Origin: an uncultured Flavobacteriaceae bacterium
GTDB lineage: Bacteria > Bacteroidota > Bacteroidia > Flavobacteriales > Flavobacteriaceae
DNA: 64,000 nt
Assembly (NCBI GenBank): GCA_947494565.1
Contig: CANLVG010000009.1
Location: 62,001-126,000 of the forward strand
Reading direction: 5' to 3'
Made by a program: the position numbers and the translations under genes. Below are positions 1 to 9,245 of the stretch, one piece after another; position 1 is the stretch's first letter, and each line of letters opens with the position of its first letter. The notes under the pieces were generated by a model. That model ran no database searches and had not been told where the DNA came from. It saw only the letters and a program-made list of their open reading frames with translations.

Positions 1-1422
1 AATGAATCCGGTAATGATAACGAACAATAAGCATAGCAACCAAAACCACGGACTTGCATAAGGAATTCCGACCGTCTTTCCGGTCAAATCATTAAAGAAG
101 GGCAACCCGATCAAAACCAGTAGTAATGAGATGATAAAAGCCAAAAAGACAACCAGTAGTGATTCCATCTGAAATTGGAGTACCAATTGATTTTTCAACG
201 AACCTATTGTTTTTCTAATACCGACCTCTCTGGCCCGTTTAACCGATTTGGCGGTACTCAAGTTCATAAAGTTGATACAGGCCAACAAAAGAATGAAGAT
301 GCCAATGATTCCGAACATCCAAACACGTTGAATCGCTCCACCGGTATTCACACCATTTTCAAAACGGGAATACAGATGCCATTTTTTCATAGGATGCAAA
401 TGGATAGTCGGTCTCGTTTGCGCACCAAAATTCCCTTCATCCTTGATATTATCGTATTTCGCATCTTTGATCAAGGTGGATACTTTGGCCATGTCGGCAC
501 CGTCCGCTACTTGCACATAGGTTTGAAACCAGTTGTTGCCCCAACCTAAGCGCTCCTCAAAATTCGCTGTAGTGTTCAGTAACTCCCAAGGCGCAATAAA
601 AGTAAGATCGGCGAAATCGGAATTTTGAGGTAGGTCTCTGTAGACACCGCCGACACGTGCTTCCATCCCTGTGCCGATCCGTACGGTTTGACCCATAGGG
701 TCTTTAGATCCGAACAACGCCTTGGCAGTGGTTTCGGACAATAACATGGATGTAGGGTCTTCAAGTGCCTGCCTACTACCTTTTACCATTTGAAGGGATA
801 GCATATGCACGATGCCGGGCTCCATGAAGTTACCGGCTCGTGAGATTTTAGTCTCATTTTGTTCGCCTACTGATAAAAGTTGATCATTTATGAATGAGCT
901 TAAGACCACATGGCTAAAATGATCGTTGTATATGGTTCGGAGAACAGGGGCCAACTGCATCGGTTGGTTGACGGCCGTCTTTACTTCTCCACTGAATGTC
1001 TGCGTTTGCATTACCTGTGCAATGTTGTCATAGTTTTCGAACTCTTGGTTATAGGAGAGCTCACCATATACCCATATACCTATAAGTATGGTTGCTGCCA
1101 TGCCTAAGGCAAGCCCACCGATATTCAGGAGTGAATACCATTTGTCGGCTAACATATTGCGATACCCTATTTTGAAGTGACTTTTGTACATGCTATAATT
1201 CATAGTGGTCATTGAAATTGTTTTTTTAAGGGCAAAAGGCCGCAAATAGTTTATGACTTGGTAATAGTAGTTTAGCGTAGCCCGGAAAGAAGAATATTGG
1301 TTTAAGTCCATATGGAACTTTTCCTCAAGATCTCCTAATACCTCTTCCGTCAATTCGGCTCTGACAAGCCATTTTAAAAGGCTTGCTGCTCGTTTTGGCG
1401 GTATGTTTTTGTGATGGGACAT
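1..1422 (-). CDS. FtsX/MacB-type ABC transporter permease with N-terminal prefix domain (partial)
   Basis: The gene runs off the left edge; 474 codons are open from the ATG at 1422 to base 1. Residues 1-73 are a soluble segment resembling the permease prefix domain found in Bacteroidota and Acidobacteria exporters. The permease proper starts near residue 74, with a first membrane helix around residues 93-113, a long extracytoplasmic MacB_PCD-like domain, then a helix with the FtsX-like motif ending CINFMNLSTA and the cytoplasmic motif KSVKRAREVGIRKTIG, and a further helix. The family moves peptides, lipids or drugs, or acts as a mechanotransmitter, with a separate ATPase that is not visible here. 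It lies 8 nt behind the PadR gene, so the two form one operon and PadR probably controls it. Confidence 0.85.
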   Translation of the reverse strand, partial: MSHHKNIPPKRAASLLKWLVRAELTEEVLGDLEEKFHMDLNQYSSFRATLNYYYQVINYLRPFALKKTISMTTMNYSMYKSHFKIGYRNMLADKWYSLLNIGGLALGMAATILIGIWVYGELSYNQEFENYDNIAQVMQTQTFSGEVKTAVNQPMQLAPVLRTIYNDHFSHVVLSSFINDQLLSVGEQNETKISRAGNFMEPGIVHMLSLQMVKGSRQALEDPTSMLLSETTAKALFGSKDPMGQTVRIGTGMEARVGGVYRDLPQNSDFADLTFIAPWELLNTTANFEERLGWGNNWFQTYVQVADGADMAKVSTLIKDAKYDNIKDEGNFGAQTRPTIHLHPMKKWHLYSRFENGVNTGGAIQRVWMFGIIGIFILLLACINFMNLSTAKSVKRAREVGIRKTIGSLKNQLVLQFQMESLLVVFLAFIISLLLVLIGLPFFNDLTGKTVGIPYASPWFWLLCLLFVIITGFI

Positions 1423-1430
1423 CGAAGTTG

Positions 1431-1775
1431 TTATACTTGGAAGGTGAATTTTGTAAGTGCCGGGTATTGACTCCAGAGCGAAGTTCTTAGTTCCCTTGAT
1501 GCAATCAATGCTTTTTGGCCGCTGGCCGAAATAGTATATATTCTTTTCCTCCTTCCCCCTCGCAAGGCGGTTGGTTTCCCTATTTCAGAGGTTAGAAACC
1601 CTTTTTTGCTCAATCGGTCCAAAGTAGAATGGGTCGCTCCAATGGAAACGGATTTTCCGGTCTGGGATTCAAATTCTTCCGCTATTCGCAACGAGTAGGC
1701 TTGTTCTTCAAGAATGCCCACCAACAACAGTATGATTTCTTCAAATTCTCCTAATCGTGCTTCTTTCATGGTCAA
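1431..1775 (-). CDS. PadR family transcriptional regulator
   Basis: This 114-residue protein is a winged-helix regulator of the PadR family. The N-terminal part (FEEIILLLVGILEEQAYSLR) matches the usual PadR helix 1-2, the segment with THSTLDRLSKKGFL is the recognition helix, and the basic GGRRKRIYTISASGQKAL stretch is the typical wing. It lacks a long C-terminal dimerisation helix, which places it with short PadR-s2-like proteins. A second in-frame ATG two codons downstream is an equally possible start. It precedes the FtsX permease by 8 nt and probably represses that operon. The inverted repeat at 1820-1862, just upstream, is the natural operator candidate. Confidence 0.9.
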   Translation of the reverse strand: MTMKEARLGEFEEIILLLVGILEEQAYSLRIAEEFESQTGKSVSIGATHSTLDRLSKKGFLTSEIGKPTALRGGRRKRIYTISASGQKALIASRELRTSLWSQYPALTKFTFQV

Positions 1776-1819
1776 AACATTTTTAAGTGGAAGTACTTTT
1801 AATGATTGTATAATACTAG

Positions 1820-1862
1820 ATTGTAGAACAAATATAATAGAATTATTCTTTTATTCTACAAT
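1820..1862. promoter_or_regulatory. Inverted repeat upstream of padR, candidate operator
   Basis: ATTGTAGAA (1820-1828) is repeated exactly in inverted form as TTCTACAAT (1854-1862), with 25 AT-rich bases between. It lies 45 nt upstream of the PadR start. PadR proteins often bind inverted repeats over their own promoters; the assignment is inference from position. Confidence 0.4.
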
Positions 1863-2112
1863 TTAGAAAGTAATTAATAATTCTATGCATTCGAAAGAGG
1901 GTAAAAAGCCGATAAATCGGATCGCCTTCACGCACCGATCGTTTCGAGAATTCCCGCTACCAAAAAAGAATGTTGTAACGCAAAGGTATCATGTGTTTTG
2001 TTGAGCGCCATAGTCGATACCGATTGCGAAATGGATGTTGGTAAAAAAGAAGGGGGATCTTTTGCGAACGTGACCCTTTCCCAGTTTCGATTGTTAGTTT
2101 GTACCATAACTT

Positions 2113-2144
2113 TTGACCGTATGGTGACTCTTTTGCTATCTTTG
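2113..2144 (+). promoter_or_regulatory. Promoter of ABC ATPase
   Basis: TTG at 2113-2115 and TATCTTTG at 2137-2144 match the Bacteroidota -33 and -7 elements (TTTG and TAnnTTTG) with a 21-nt gap. The ATG follows 14 nt after the -7 box, so the leader would be only about 8 nt long. Confidence 0.5.
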
Positions 2145-2158
2145 ACAAAATTGCCTGC

Positions 2159-3094
2159 ATGAACAACATTTTGGTTACGAAGGGGGTTACCAAGCGCTTC
2201 GGAAAACATACGGCACTGCACAACGTATCCCTTGAAATTCCAAAAAACAGTATCTACGGATTACTAGGCCCCAATGGCGCCGGAAAAACGACCTTGATCC
2301 GTATTATCAATCAAATTACCTATCCTGATCAAGGGGAAGTGTTTTTTGACGGAGAACCTTTAAACCCCAGACATATTGCCATGATCGGTTATTTACCTGA
2401 AGAAAGAGGTTTGTATAAGAAGATGAAGGTAGGCGAACAGGCACTTTACCTTGCACAGCTAAAGGGACTTTCAAAGGCTGAGGCGAAAAGAAGACTAAAG
2501 TATTGGTTTGACCGCTTGGAAATAGGGGATTGGTGGAACAAAAAAATACAAGAACTTTCAAAGGGCATGGCACAAAAAATACAGTTCATCGTTACCGTGC
2601 TACATGAACCGAAACTGTTGATATTCGATGAACCCTTTAGTGGTTTCGATCCTATAAACGCTAATGTCATCAAAGATGAGATACTGCATTTGAGGGAAAA
2701 AGGAGCCTCTATTATCTTCTCGACGCATCGTATGGAATCGGTAGAGGAGCTTTGTGAATATATAACCCTACTACACCAGTCTGAAAAGATTTTGGACGGT
2801 CGTTTATCGGATATAAAAAAGGCCTATAAAAACAATATTTTCAATGTGGGTCTAGAAACACCAAATGGGGAAACGTTGTTGAAAGAGCTTTCCGAGAAGT
2901 TCGAAATTATGGCTTCAGCCTATGACACAAACCAGCAGCAATTGAATTTTACCCTACAATTGCCTTCCAATGAATCAAGTGAGCTTTTGACTTATCTTTC
3001 CGCCAGGGCCAATGTGAATAGCTTCATAGAGACGGTACCTTCAGCAAATGAAATCTTCATCCGAACCGTTCAAAGTAAAAATGGCCATGTATAA
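2159..3094 (+). CDS. ABC transporter ATP-binding protein (NatA-like, DUF4162 C-terminus)
   Basis: A 311-residue ATPase subunit. Walker A is GPNGAGKTT near residue 37, the signature is LSKGM near 133, Walker B is LLIFDEP near 152 and the H-loop is STHR near 189. The Q-loop region reads YLPEERGLY, usual for the NatA/DUF4162 exporter group. About 80 residues after the ATPase core form the DUF4162-like regulatory tail. The next gene encodes the matching ABC-2 permease and overlaps this one, so the two make one exporter. The substrate is unknown; NatAB in Bacillus exports sodium, but the group is broad. Confidence 0.93.
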   Translation: MNNILVTKGVTKRFGKHTALHNVSLEIPKNSIYGLLGPNGAGKTTLIRIINQITYPDQGEVFFDGEPLNPRHIAMIGYLPEERGLYKKMKVGEQALYLAQLKGLSKAEAKRRLKYWFDRLEIGDWWNKKIQELSKGMAQKIQFIVTVLHEPKLLIFDEPFSGFDPINANVIKDEILHLREKGASIIFSTHRMESVEELCEYITLLHQSEKILDGRLSDIKKAYKNNIFNVGLETPNGETLLKELSEKFEIMASAYDTNQQQLNFTLQLPSNESSELLTYLSARANVNSFIETVPSANEIFIRTVQSKNGHV

Positions 3095-4427
3095 GCTTCC
3101 ATTGATCATCAAAAGAGAGTATTTGGCGAAGGTCAGGAACAAATCCTTTGTGATTATGACCTTTTTGAGTCCCATATTAATGGTGGCCATGGTGGTGCTC
3201 ATAGCCTACTTGACCCAACTGAACGATAATGAAAAGAGGGTGATTGCGGTGCTGAATGAAAGCGATTATTTTTCCAATGCTTTTTTGACCACCGAGAGCA
3301 CCTCATATATTGATTTTAAGGGAATCGATTTGGAAAAAGCTAAAGATTCTACTTCAAATCTTGGGTATTATGGGCTGCTGTATATCCCTGATGCCGCCCA
3401 TTTGGAACAAGTGGCCGATGGTACTTTTTTTTATTCCAAAGATGCTCCGAGTACAATGGTGCTTGGTGCGTTGGAATCTATTTTTGAAGAACGTCTTCGG
3501 CAACAACGATTGGTTCGTTTGGGAGTATCCAGCGAAGATTTTGCAGCCATTGACAACGGCTATGAAATCAAAATCTCCACCTTTGCCGGGGAACAGAATT
3601 TAAAAGGAATCAATGAAATCAAAGCCTTCATTGGTGGGGCCTTCGGGTACTTGATTATGATGTTCATCATTATCTACGGAGGTTTTGTAATGCGAAGTGT
3701 CATCGAGGAGAAAACGAGTCGGATCATAGAGGTCATTATATCTTCGGTGAAGCCCTTTCAGCTAATGATGGGCAAGATCATAGGCACGGCACTGGCCGGG
3801 ATTACGCAGTTCGCAATTTGGGTCATATCTGGCGCGATTCTTTTTGTGGTTGCCTTTGCAATTTTCGATATTGATCCCGGTATCATGTCCGGTGGCCCGG
3901 AGTTACCTTCGGGTATGGGCGCTGAGATGGCTCCGAATCTAGCAAACGATACTGAATTGGCCGAAGGGTACCTGAAGGAACTCTTTCGACTTCCACTTGC
4001 CCTATTGCTCATTTCTTTTGTAGTGTATTTTGTGCTAGGCTACCTTATCTATAGCTCGATATACGCAGCAATTGGCGCGGCAGTGGACAATGAAACGGAT
4101 ACGCAACAGTTCATATTTCCGATAATCATGCCGCTTATGCTTGCCATTTATGTAGGGTTCTTTTCGGTATTCAATAATCCCCATGGGCCCATAGCCGTAG
4201 GGTTTTCATTGTTTCCGCTGACATCGCCTATCGTAATGTTGATGCGATTGCCCGGTGGGGTGGGAGAAGGCGGCGTACCTTTATGGCAGTTCATTGCTTC
4301 TATTGTATTGCTGCTTATCACCTTTGTAGGTATCGTCTGGTTGGCAGCGAAAATTTATCGTGTGGGTATTTTGATGTATGGCAAAAAACCCACCTATAAA
4401 GAACTTTTTAAATGGCTACGCTATTGA
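3081..4427 (+). CDS. ABC-2 type transporter permease (NatB-like)
   Basis: The membrane partner of the preceding ATPase, 448 residues from the ATG at 3081 (an ATG at 3087 is also possible). It overlaps the ATPase gene by 14 nt, typical of translational coupling. One membrane helix near residues 21-45 is followed by a large extracytoplasmic domain to about residue 175, then five or more helices, with the cytoplasmic EEKTSRIIEVIISSVKPFQL motif typical of ABC2_membrane_3 proteins after the second helix. A reading frame extends upstream to 3048 but would begin deep inside the ATPase gene, so the later start is preferred. Confidence 0.9.
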   Translation: MAMYKLPLIIKREYLAKVRNKSFVIMTFLSPILMVAMVVLIAYLTQLNDNEKRVIAVLNESDYFSNAFLTTESTSYIDFKGIDLEKAKDSTSNLGYYGLLYIPDAAHLEQVADGTFFYSKDAPSTMVLGALESIFEERLRQQRLVRLGVSSEDFAAIDNGYEIKISTFAGEQNLKGINEIKAFIGGAFGYLIMMFIIIYGGFVMRSVIEEKTSRIIEVIISSVKPFQLMMGKIIGTALAGITQFAIWVISGAILFVVAFAIFDIDPGIMSGGPELPSGMGAEMAPNLANDTELAEGYLKELFRLPLALLLISFVVYFVLGYLIYSSIYAAIGAAVDNETDTQQFIFPIIMPLMLAIYVGFFSVFNNPHGPIAVGFSLFPLTSPIVMLMRLPGGVGEGGVPLWQFIASIVLLLITFVGIVWLAAKIYRVGILMYGKKPTYKELFKWLRY

Positions 4428-4428
4428 T

Positions 4429-5295
4429 ATGGATAGATTAGAGAACATAGTACATGCTATTGGCGAGTTTTTAAATTGGAAAATTTACGATAGTGAGACC
4501 ATTCACATCACCGTAGGTACTTTTTTCGCTATAATCATTTCCATAATCATAGTGACCTATTTGCTGCGGTTTGTTAATTCCTTGGTCAGCAGAAAACTGC
4601 CCGCAGAGGACAAGAACAAATTCGAAAGTATTTTCGGTTTTGTCAAGTACCTGTTCTACATTTTGGCCGTAGTGACCGTATTGCATTCTTCAGGAGTGAA
4701 CCTTACGGTTTTGCTGACCGCCTCCGCCGCTCTTTTTGTTGGATTGGGTTTCGCCCTGCAATACTTGTTTCAAGATATCATATCCGGTATCTTGATTATT
4801 TTAGACCAATCATTACACGTAGGTGATATCATCGAAGTAGAAAACAAGGTGGGGCGTGTTTTTGAAATACGACTTCGCACGACTAGGGCCTTGACACGTG
4901 ATGATAAGGTAATTGTGATTCCCAATCACAAATTTTTGACCGATAGTATCTATAATTATACCCAGAACCATCGAACTACACGTGAAACCGTACGCGTTGG
5001 GGTCGCATATGGTAGCGATGTTAACTTGGTGACCGATTTACTTCTTGAAGCTGCAAAGCAACAGCAGAGTATTCTCAAAAGACCTGAACCATTTGTGCTA
5101 TTTGAGGATTTTGGAGATTCCGCACTTTTATTCTCGTTGAATTTCTTTATCACCGATAGCTTCAGCGACCCCAAGATAAAAAGTAAGGTTCGCTATGCTA
5201 TCGATACTAAATTCAGGGAAAATCACGTTACTATTCCGTTCCCTCAGCGTGATGTCCATCTTTATCAAACCACATCACCGGGGCAAGAGCAATAA
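4429..5295 (+). CDS. Mechanosensitive ion channel, MscS family
   Basis: A small MscS-type channel of 288 residues that opens under membrane tension to release solutes during hypo-osmotic shock. Three helices precede the beta domain; the pore helix and the start of the beta domain carry ASAALFVGLGFALQ and FQDIISGILI, followed by VGDIIEVENKVGRVFEI, as in the family. The C-terminal alpha/beta part ends near residue 280. The start is the ATG at 4429, one base after the permease stop codon; the frame is open further upstream but would overlap the permease. It probably shares a transcript with the exporter genes. Confidence 0.92.
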   Translation: MDRLENIVHAIGEFLNWKIYDSETIHITVGTFFAIIISIIIVTYLLRFVNSLVSRKLPAEDKNKFESIFGFVKYLFYILAVVTVLHSSGVNLTVLLTASAALFVGLGFALQYLFQDIISGILIILDQSLHVGDIIEVENKVGRVFEIRLRTTRALTRDDKVIVIPNHKFLTDSIYNYTQNHRTTRETVRVGVAYGSDVNLVTDLLLEAAKQQQSILKRPEPFVLFEDFGDSALLFSLNFFITDSFSDPKIKSKVRYAIDTKFRENHVTIPFPQRDVHLYQTTSPGQEQ

Positions 5296-5317
5296 GGGGC
5301 AACAAGGAAATATCCTC

Positions 5318-6193
5318 ATGAAAAAACACTTTTTAGGCTGTTTATTTTTTCTAGGGATTCTACTGTCCAACGCCCAGACCCCTGACCTCGTACGACTTGA
5401 ATACACGGTAATTCCGGAGAATGACTCCGGTATACAAACATCACGCTATCGAGCAGTATTAAATGCACCTCTGAAATTAAGTGATCGCGACGATTATTTT
5501 GTCATAGGCGGCGAATACAATGAGTATCATTTTGATGTGAATAGGCCGCTACCTTTTGAGTCGAATTCGCTGGAAACGCTCCATATTATAGATTTGAACC
5601 TGGGATACACCTTTAAGGTTACTGAAGATTGGAGGTTCATCGCCGCGATTGTTCCCAGACTTGCCTCAAATTTTGAAATTGGGATCGAGAACAATGATTT
5701 CAGGTTAAACGCCTCTGTCGCTTTTATGAAAGAACGTAAAAACATAGACAAACCCTATCGTTTTGTTTTTGGCCTTTCGTACAATAGTGCTACAGGTCTT
5801 CCATTTCCATTACCGCTCTTAAATTACAATAAAAGATTTCATCCCAATTGGTCCTATTCCGTTGGTGTGCCCCGTTGGGATATCAAATATCACAGTGACA
5901 ATAAAAAGCACGTGACACAAGCGGCACTATTTTTGGATGGATATTTCGTGAACATACAAAACGATGTATTACTGCCCAATGACGTCGTGGGTACATCGAT
6001 TTCACTTTCGGCCCTGGTGAGTGCGGTAGGATATCAATATAAGTTCACCAAAGAAATATCGGTTTATGGCCTTGTCGGGTATTCATTGGTACAAGAAGGG
6101 CTAATAAGGGATGGTAATAGAAATAGGGCATTTATCTTGAATAACCAAGGAAATATCTATCTTAGAACAGGTTTTAAAATAGGAATCTTTTAA
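5318..6193 (+). CDS. Outer-membrane beta-barrel-like protein, DUF6268-type
   Basis: A 291-residue exported protein. Residues 1-19 form a signal peptide ending in SNAQ. The remainder is rich in alternating hydrophobic/aromatic strands (for example LNLGYTFKV, FVFGLSYNSATG, KISVYGLVGY-like segments) and closes with FKIGIF, a pattern expected for an outer-membrane beta barrel with an aromatic C-terminal residue. It resembles the Bacteroidota family annotated as DUF6268; this is recognition by eye. The ATG at 5318 is preferred because it starts the signal peptide and has an AGGAAA stretch upstream. Function unknown. Confidence 0.75.
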   Translation: MKKHFLGCLFFLGILLSNAQTPDLVRLEYTVIPENDSGIQTSRYRAVLNAPLKLSDRDDYFVIGGEYNEYHFDVNRPLPFESNSLETLHIIDLNLGYTFKVTEDWRFIAAIVPRLASNFEIGIENNDFRLNASVAFMKERKNIDKPYRFVFGLSYNSATGLPFPLPLLNYNKRFHPNWSYSVGVPRWDIKYHSDNKKHVTQAALFLDGYFVNIQNDVLLPNDVVGTSISLSALVSAVGYQYKFTKEISVYGLVGYSLVQEGLIRDGNRNRAFILNNQGNIYLRTGFKIGIF

Positions 6194-6258
6194 TATACGC
6201 TTCCATTGGTTTAGACCGGATCGGCGACCAAATGAGAACACAAAACAAACAATAGCAC

Positions 6259-7422
6259 ATGTCAAAAATACTGGTAGTTGAAGATGAAGCGGCCATTCGA
6301 AGGGTTTTGGTCAAGATTCTTTCTGAAGAAAGTGATACCTATGAGGTTGAAGAAGCGGAAGATGGTCTAAAAGGTCTAGAATCGGTTAAGAACAATGATT
6401 ATGACCTTGTATTGTGCGATATTAAGATGCCCAAAATGGATGGGGTCGAAGTTTTGGAAGCGGCAAAAAAGATAAAGCCAGAAGTGCCCTTTATCATGAT
6501 ATCAGGCCATGGTGACCTCGATACTGCGGTTAATACCATGAGGGCTGGTGCTTTTGATTACATTTCCAAACCACCGGATCTAAATCGATTATTGACTACC
6601 GTACGCAATGCCCTCGATCGCAAAGAATTGGTCGTCGAAAATAAGATCTTGAAGAAAAAGGTCAGTAAGAATTATGAGATGGTGGGTGATAGTAAAGAAA
6701 TTACGACCATCAAAGACATGATAGAAAAAGTGGCGCCCACCGATGCACGTGTGTTGATTACTGGATCCAATGGTACCGGTAAAGAGCTCGTCGCGCACTG
6801 GATTCATGAAAAGAGTCCCCGAAGTTCAGCACCTTTCATCGAGGTCAACTGCGCGGCAATCCCCTCAGAACTTATTGAGAGTGAGCTTTTTGGACATGTA
6901 AAGGGGGCATTTACCTCTGCGGTGAAAGATAGGGCCGGCAAGTTTGAAGCTGCCAACAAAGGCACCATTTTTCTGGATGAAATAGGAGATATGAGTCTCT
7001 CGGCACAAGCGAAGGTGCTCAGGGCGTTACAGGAGAGCAAGATTTCCCGTGTCGGTTCCGATAAGGATATCAAAGTAAATGTGAGAGTGGTGGCGGCGAC
7101 CAACAAAAACTTGAAAAAGGAAATCGAAGAGGGCAGGTTCCGTGAAGACCTGTATCACAGACTGGCGGTCATCTTAATAAAGGTTCCCGCGCTGAACGAC
7201 CGTCGGGACGACATCCCCAAATTGATAGCCCATTTTTCCTTAAAAATAACAAGTGAGCAGGGGATGGCTCCAAAAACCTTTTCAGATAAGGCGGTAAAGC
7301 TTCTAAAAGCTTATGATTGGACCGGAAACATACGTGAATTAAGAAATGTTGTCGAACGTTTGATCATTCTTGGTGGCGAGGAAGTATCGGAAGAAGATGT
7401 GAAATTGTTTGCTAGTAAATAA
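6259..7422 (+). CDS. NtrC-family sigma-54-dependent response regulator without HTH domain
   Basis: 387 residues. A receiver domain covers 1-120 with the phospho-acceptor Asp54 in VLCDIKMP. A sigma-54 AAA+ domain follows: Walker A GSNGTGKE near 170, the sigma-54 contact loop GAFTSA at 216-221 (GAFTGA is the common form) and Walker B GTIFLDEIGD. The protein ends soon after the AAA+ domain (EDVKLFASK), so the usual C-terminal Fis-type DNA-binding helix-turn-helix is missing. Short regulators of this type occur in Bacteroidota. No histidine kinase gene lies next to it. It may activate sigma-54 promoters from solution rather than from an upstream DNA site. Confidence 0.92.
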   Translation: MSKILVVEDEAAIRRVLVKILSEESDTYEVEEAEDGLKGLESVKNNDYDLVLCDIKMPKMDGVEVLEAAKKIKPEVPFIMISGHGDLDTAVNTMRAGAFDYISKPPDLNRLLTTVRNALDRKELVVENKILKKKVSKNYEMVGDSKEITTIKDMIEKVAPTDARVLITGSNGTGKELVAHWIHEKSPRSSAPFIEVNCAAIPSELIESELFGHVKGAFTSAVKDRAGKFEAANKGTIFLDEIGDMSLSAQAKVLRALQESKISRVGSDKDIKVNVRVVAATNKNLKKEIEEGRFREDLYHRLAVILIKVPALNDRRDDIPKLIAHFSLKITSEQGMAPKTFSDKAVKLLKAYDWTGNIRELRNVVERLIILGGEEVSEEDVKLFASK

Positions 7423-7458
7423 GCGGCCCATTATCACATCGGTCATAGGAGAGCGTGC

Positions 7459-8163
7459 TTATTTTGAATAAGATGTGTCACAAGCTTCCAATGCTTTGAT
7501 GGCCTCTGCTGTAATCTCTTGGGTTCGCAGATTATAGTATTTTTTACCCTCTGACAAGTTGGGTTTCAAAAGTTCTTGTTCGCAGATTTTAAAGACCCTT
7601 TCCGCATAGGCTCGGGCATCTTTACAGTTGACCGAGGTTACAATTTTTTGAAGTGATTCCTCATACGGTATCAAAGAGTCATCGATCATGACTCGTAATT
7701 CCTGTCCTTGTAGTTGGATCGCAGACCAGTCCTTTTTCCCTGATTCTTGAGTACGCTGCAAGGTAGGATCGTTGCTCAATTCCACGTTTTCATGTAAATG
7801 GTGTCTTTCGATCGCTTCTAAACTGAATACTACCTTTTTATACGCTTCCATTAAAAGTACTTGCGCATTTTCGATTGAAGTCGCTTTGGTTGCCTTCTTA
7901 AGGTGATATTGGCTTTCCTCTATATTGATCAGGGCCTGTTCACAACCACATTCTTCAAGTTGTTTCCTCAGCTTATAAATGGCTTTAATAGCCTTGTACG
8001 TGATAAATTTGGCCTTATTAAGATTGTTGTCGTCCAGCGCCAATTGGGTTTGAGTCTTTACATACCCAATATTGGAACCTGCATATTCGCAAGCCTCACT
8101 GGTTTTGAATGAAGCGCATAGGCCAATAGCCAATACGGATAACACAATGTAAAGTGTTTTCAT
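7459..8163 (-). CDS. Exported hypothetical protein, alpha-helical
   Basis: A 234-residue protein with a clear signal peptide (MKTLYIVLSVLAIGLCASF). The mature part is predicted to be mostly helical, rich in Lys, Glu and Ala, with cysteines near residues 25, 93-95, 180, 193 and 228, including a CGC motif, that could form disulfides after export. I do not recognise the family. It converges on the response-regulator gene (36 nt between stop codons) and faces away from ppk2. Confidence 0.7.
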   Translation of the reverse strand: MKTLYIVLSVLAIGLCASFKTSEACEYAGSNIGYVKTQTQLALDDNNLNKAKFITYKAIKAIYKLRKQLEECGCEQALINIEESQYHLKKATKATSIENAQVLLMEAYKKVVFSLEAIERHHLHENVELSNDPTLQRTQESGKKDWSAIQLQGQELRVMIDDSLIPYEESLQKIVTSVNCKDARAYAERVFKICEQELLKPNLSEGKKYYNLRTQEITAEAIKALEACDTSYSK

Positions 8164-8360
8164 AATGTAGGTATTTAGGGTGTAATATTTGGGTGTATTA
8201 CGAAGATAAAATTACCTAATTAGGGGCCTTGCTCCCTAGTTTTTTCGATAGAACACGCGCTGTTTGAGGTATTTTGGATGAACTGGTCATAACCGGAGTT
8301 GAATGGTCATTTTTTTTAACATTATCTGCATTTCACCGATAAAATATTTTATATTCCGTT

Positions 8361-9245
8361 ATGGATAAAGTAGAGTTGACCCACTATAAAGTGGAAAAAG
8401 AAGTAAAACTATCGGATTTTGAGACAGTTACAAATCTTGGTGTGTCAGATAAAGAACTGAAACGTGGCTTAGAGAATATCAGGGAGGAGCTCGGTGATTT
8501 TCAGGATACCTTGTATGCCCATGATAGGTACAGTGTACTTATTTGCATTCAAGGCATGGATACGGCGGGTAAAGATAGCCTGATTCGAGAAGTTTTTAAG
8601 GATTTCAATGCCCGCGGAGTGGTAGTGCATAGTTTTAAGGTGCCAACAGCGCTTGAATTAGGTCATGATTATATCTGGCGACATTACATTGCCTTGCCTG
8701 AAAAAGGGAAATTCGGGGTCTTCAACCGTACCCACTATGAAAACGTTTTGGTGACCAGGGTACATCCTGAGTATATTTTGGGAGAACGCATTCCAGGAAT
8801 CCAGAAGGTAAGCGATATTGATCAGAAATTTTGGGATAAGCGGTTTGAACAAATCAATAATTTCGAACGCCATATCGCCGAAAACGGGACGATTATTTTT
8901 AAATTTTTCCTTAACCTATCAAAGGAGGAGCAACGTCAACGTCTCTTGAGACGATTGGCACTCAAACGAAAAAATTGGAAGTTTTCACCAGGCGATTTAA
9001 AAGAGAGGGCACTTTGGACAGAGTATCAGAAATACTACGAAGAGGCAATCAATAAAACATCAACTTCCAATGCACCTTGGTACGTAATTCCGGCCGATAA
9101 CAAGAAAGCGGCACGTGTCGTGGTGGCGACGATCTTGTTGGAAGAGTTAAAAAAATACGAAGATATCAAGGAACCTGAGCTAGCCGATAAAATAAAGGCT
9201 AATTTAGAGCATTATAAAAGCCAGTTGGAAAACGAAAAAGAATGA
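8361..9245 (+). CDS. ppk2: Polyphosphate kinase 2 family protein
   Basis: A 294-residue PPK2-type kinase that transfers phosphate between polyphosphate and nucleotides. Walker A is GMDTAGKDSL near residue 64, followed by the family motifs FNRTHYENVLVTRVHPEY and, in the lid, RLLRRLALKRKNWKFSPGD. The end KYYEEAINKT...WYVIPADNKKAARV is also typical. The nucleotide used (AMP, ADP or GDP) cannot be read from the sequence with confidence. The gene ends in ATGA shared with the M28 peptidase start, so the two are translationally coupled. Confidence 0.93.
   Translation: MDKVELTHYKVEKEVKLSDFETVTNLGVSDKELKRGLENIREELGDFQDTLYAHDRYSVLICIQGMDTAGKDSLIREVFKDFNARGVVVHSFKVPTALELGHDYIWRHYIALPEKGKFGVFNRTHYENVLVTRVHPEYILGERIPGIQKVSDIDQKFWDKRFEQINNFERHIAENGTIIFKFFLNLSKEEQRQRLLRRLALKRKNWKFSPGDLKERALWTEYQKYYEEAINKTSTSNAPWYVIPADNKKAARVVVATILLEELKKYEDIKEPELADKIKANLEHYKSQLENEKE

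Larger units (their letters stand above)
1776..2158. other. 383-bp divergent intergenic region
   Basis: This gap separates the leftward padR from the rightward ABC ATPase. It holds the inverted repeat at 1820-1862 on the padR side and a promoter-like pair at 2113-2144 on the ATPase side. Overlapping short reading frames on the minus strand (about 1928-2223) lack any recognisable protein features and are probably not genes. Confidence 0.6.

Noticed and set aside
1862-1885. ATTTAGA half-site next to the padR dyad
   Set aside because: Only one arm resembles the iron box and the gene is not iron-related.
1928-2223. Two overlapping minus-strand frames in the padR-ABC gap
   Set aside because: They run across the promoter of the ATPase gene, have no signal, domain or low-complexity pattern and look like chance frames.
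8219-8251. TAGGG...CCCTA hairpin with T-run before ppk2
   Set aside because: No rightward gene ends there and the stem is only five base pairs; a leader element or chance both fit.
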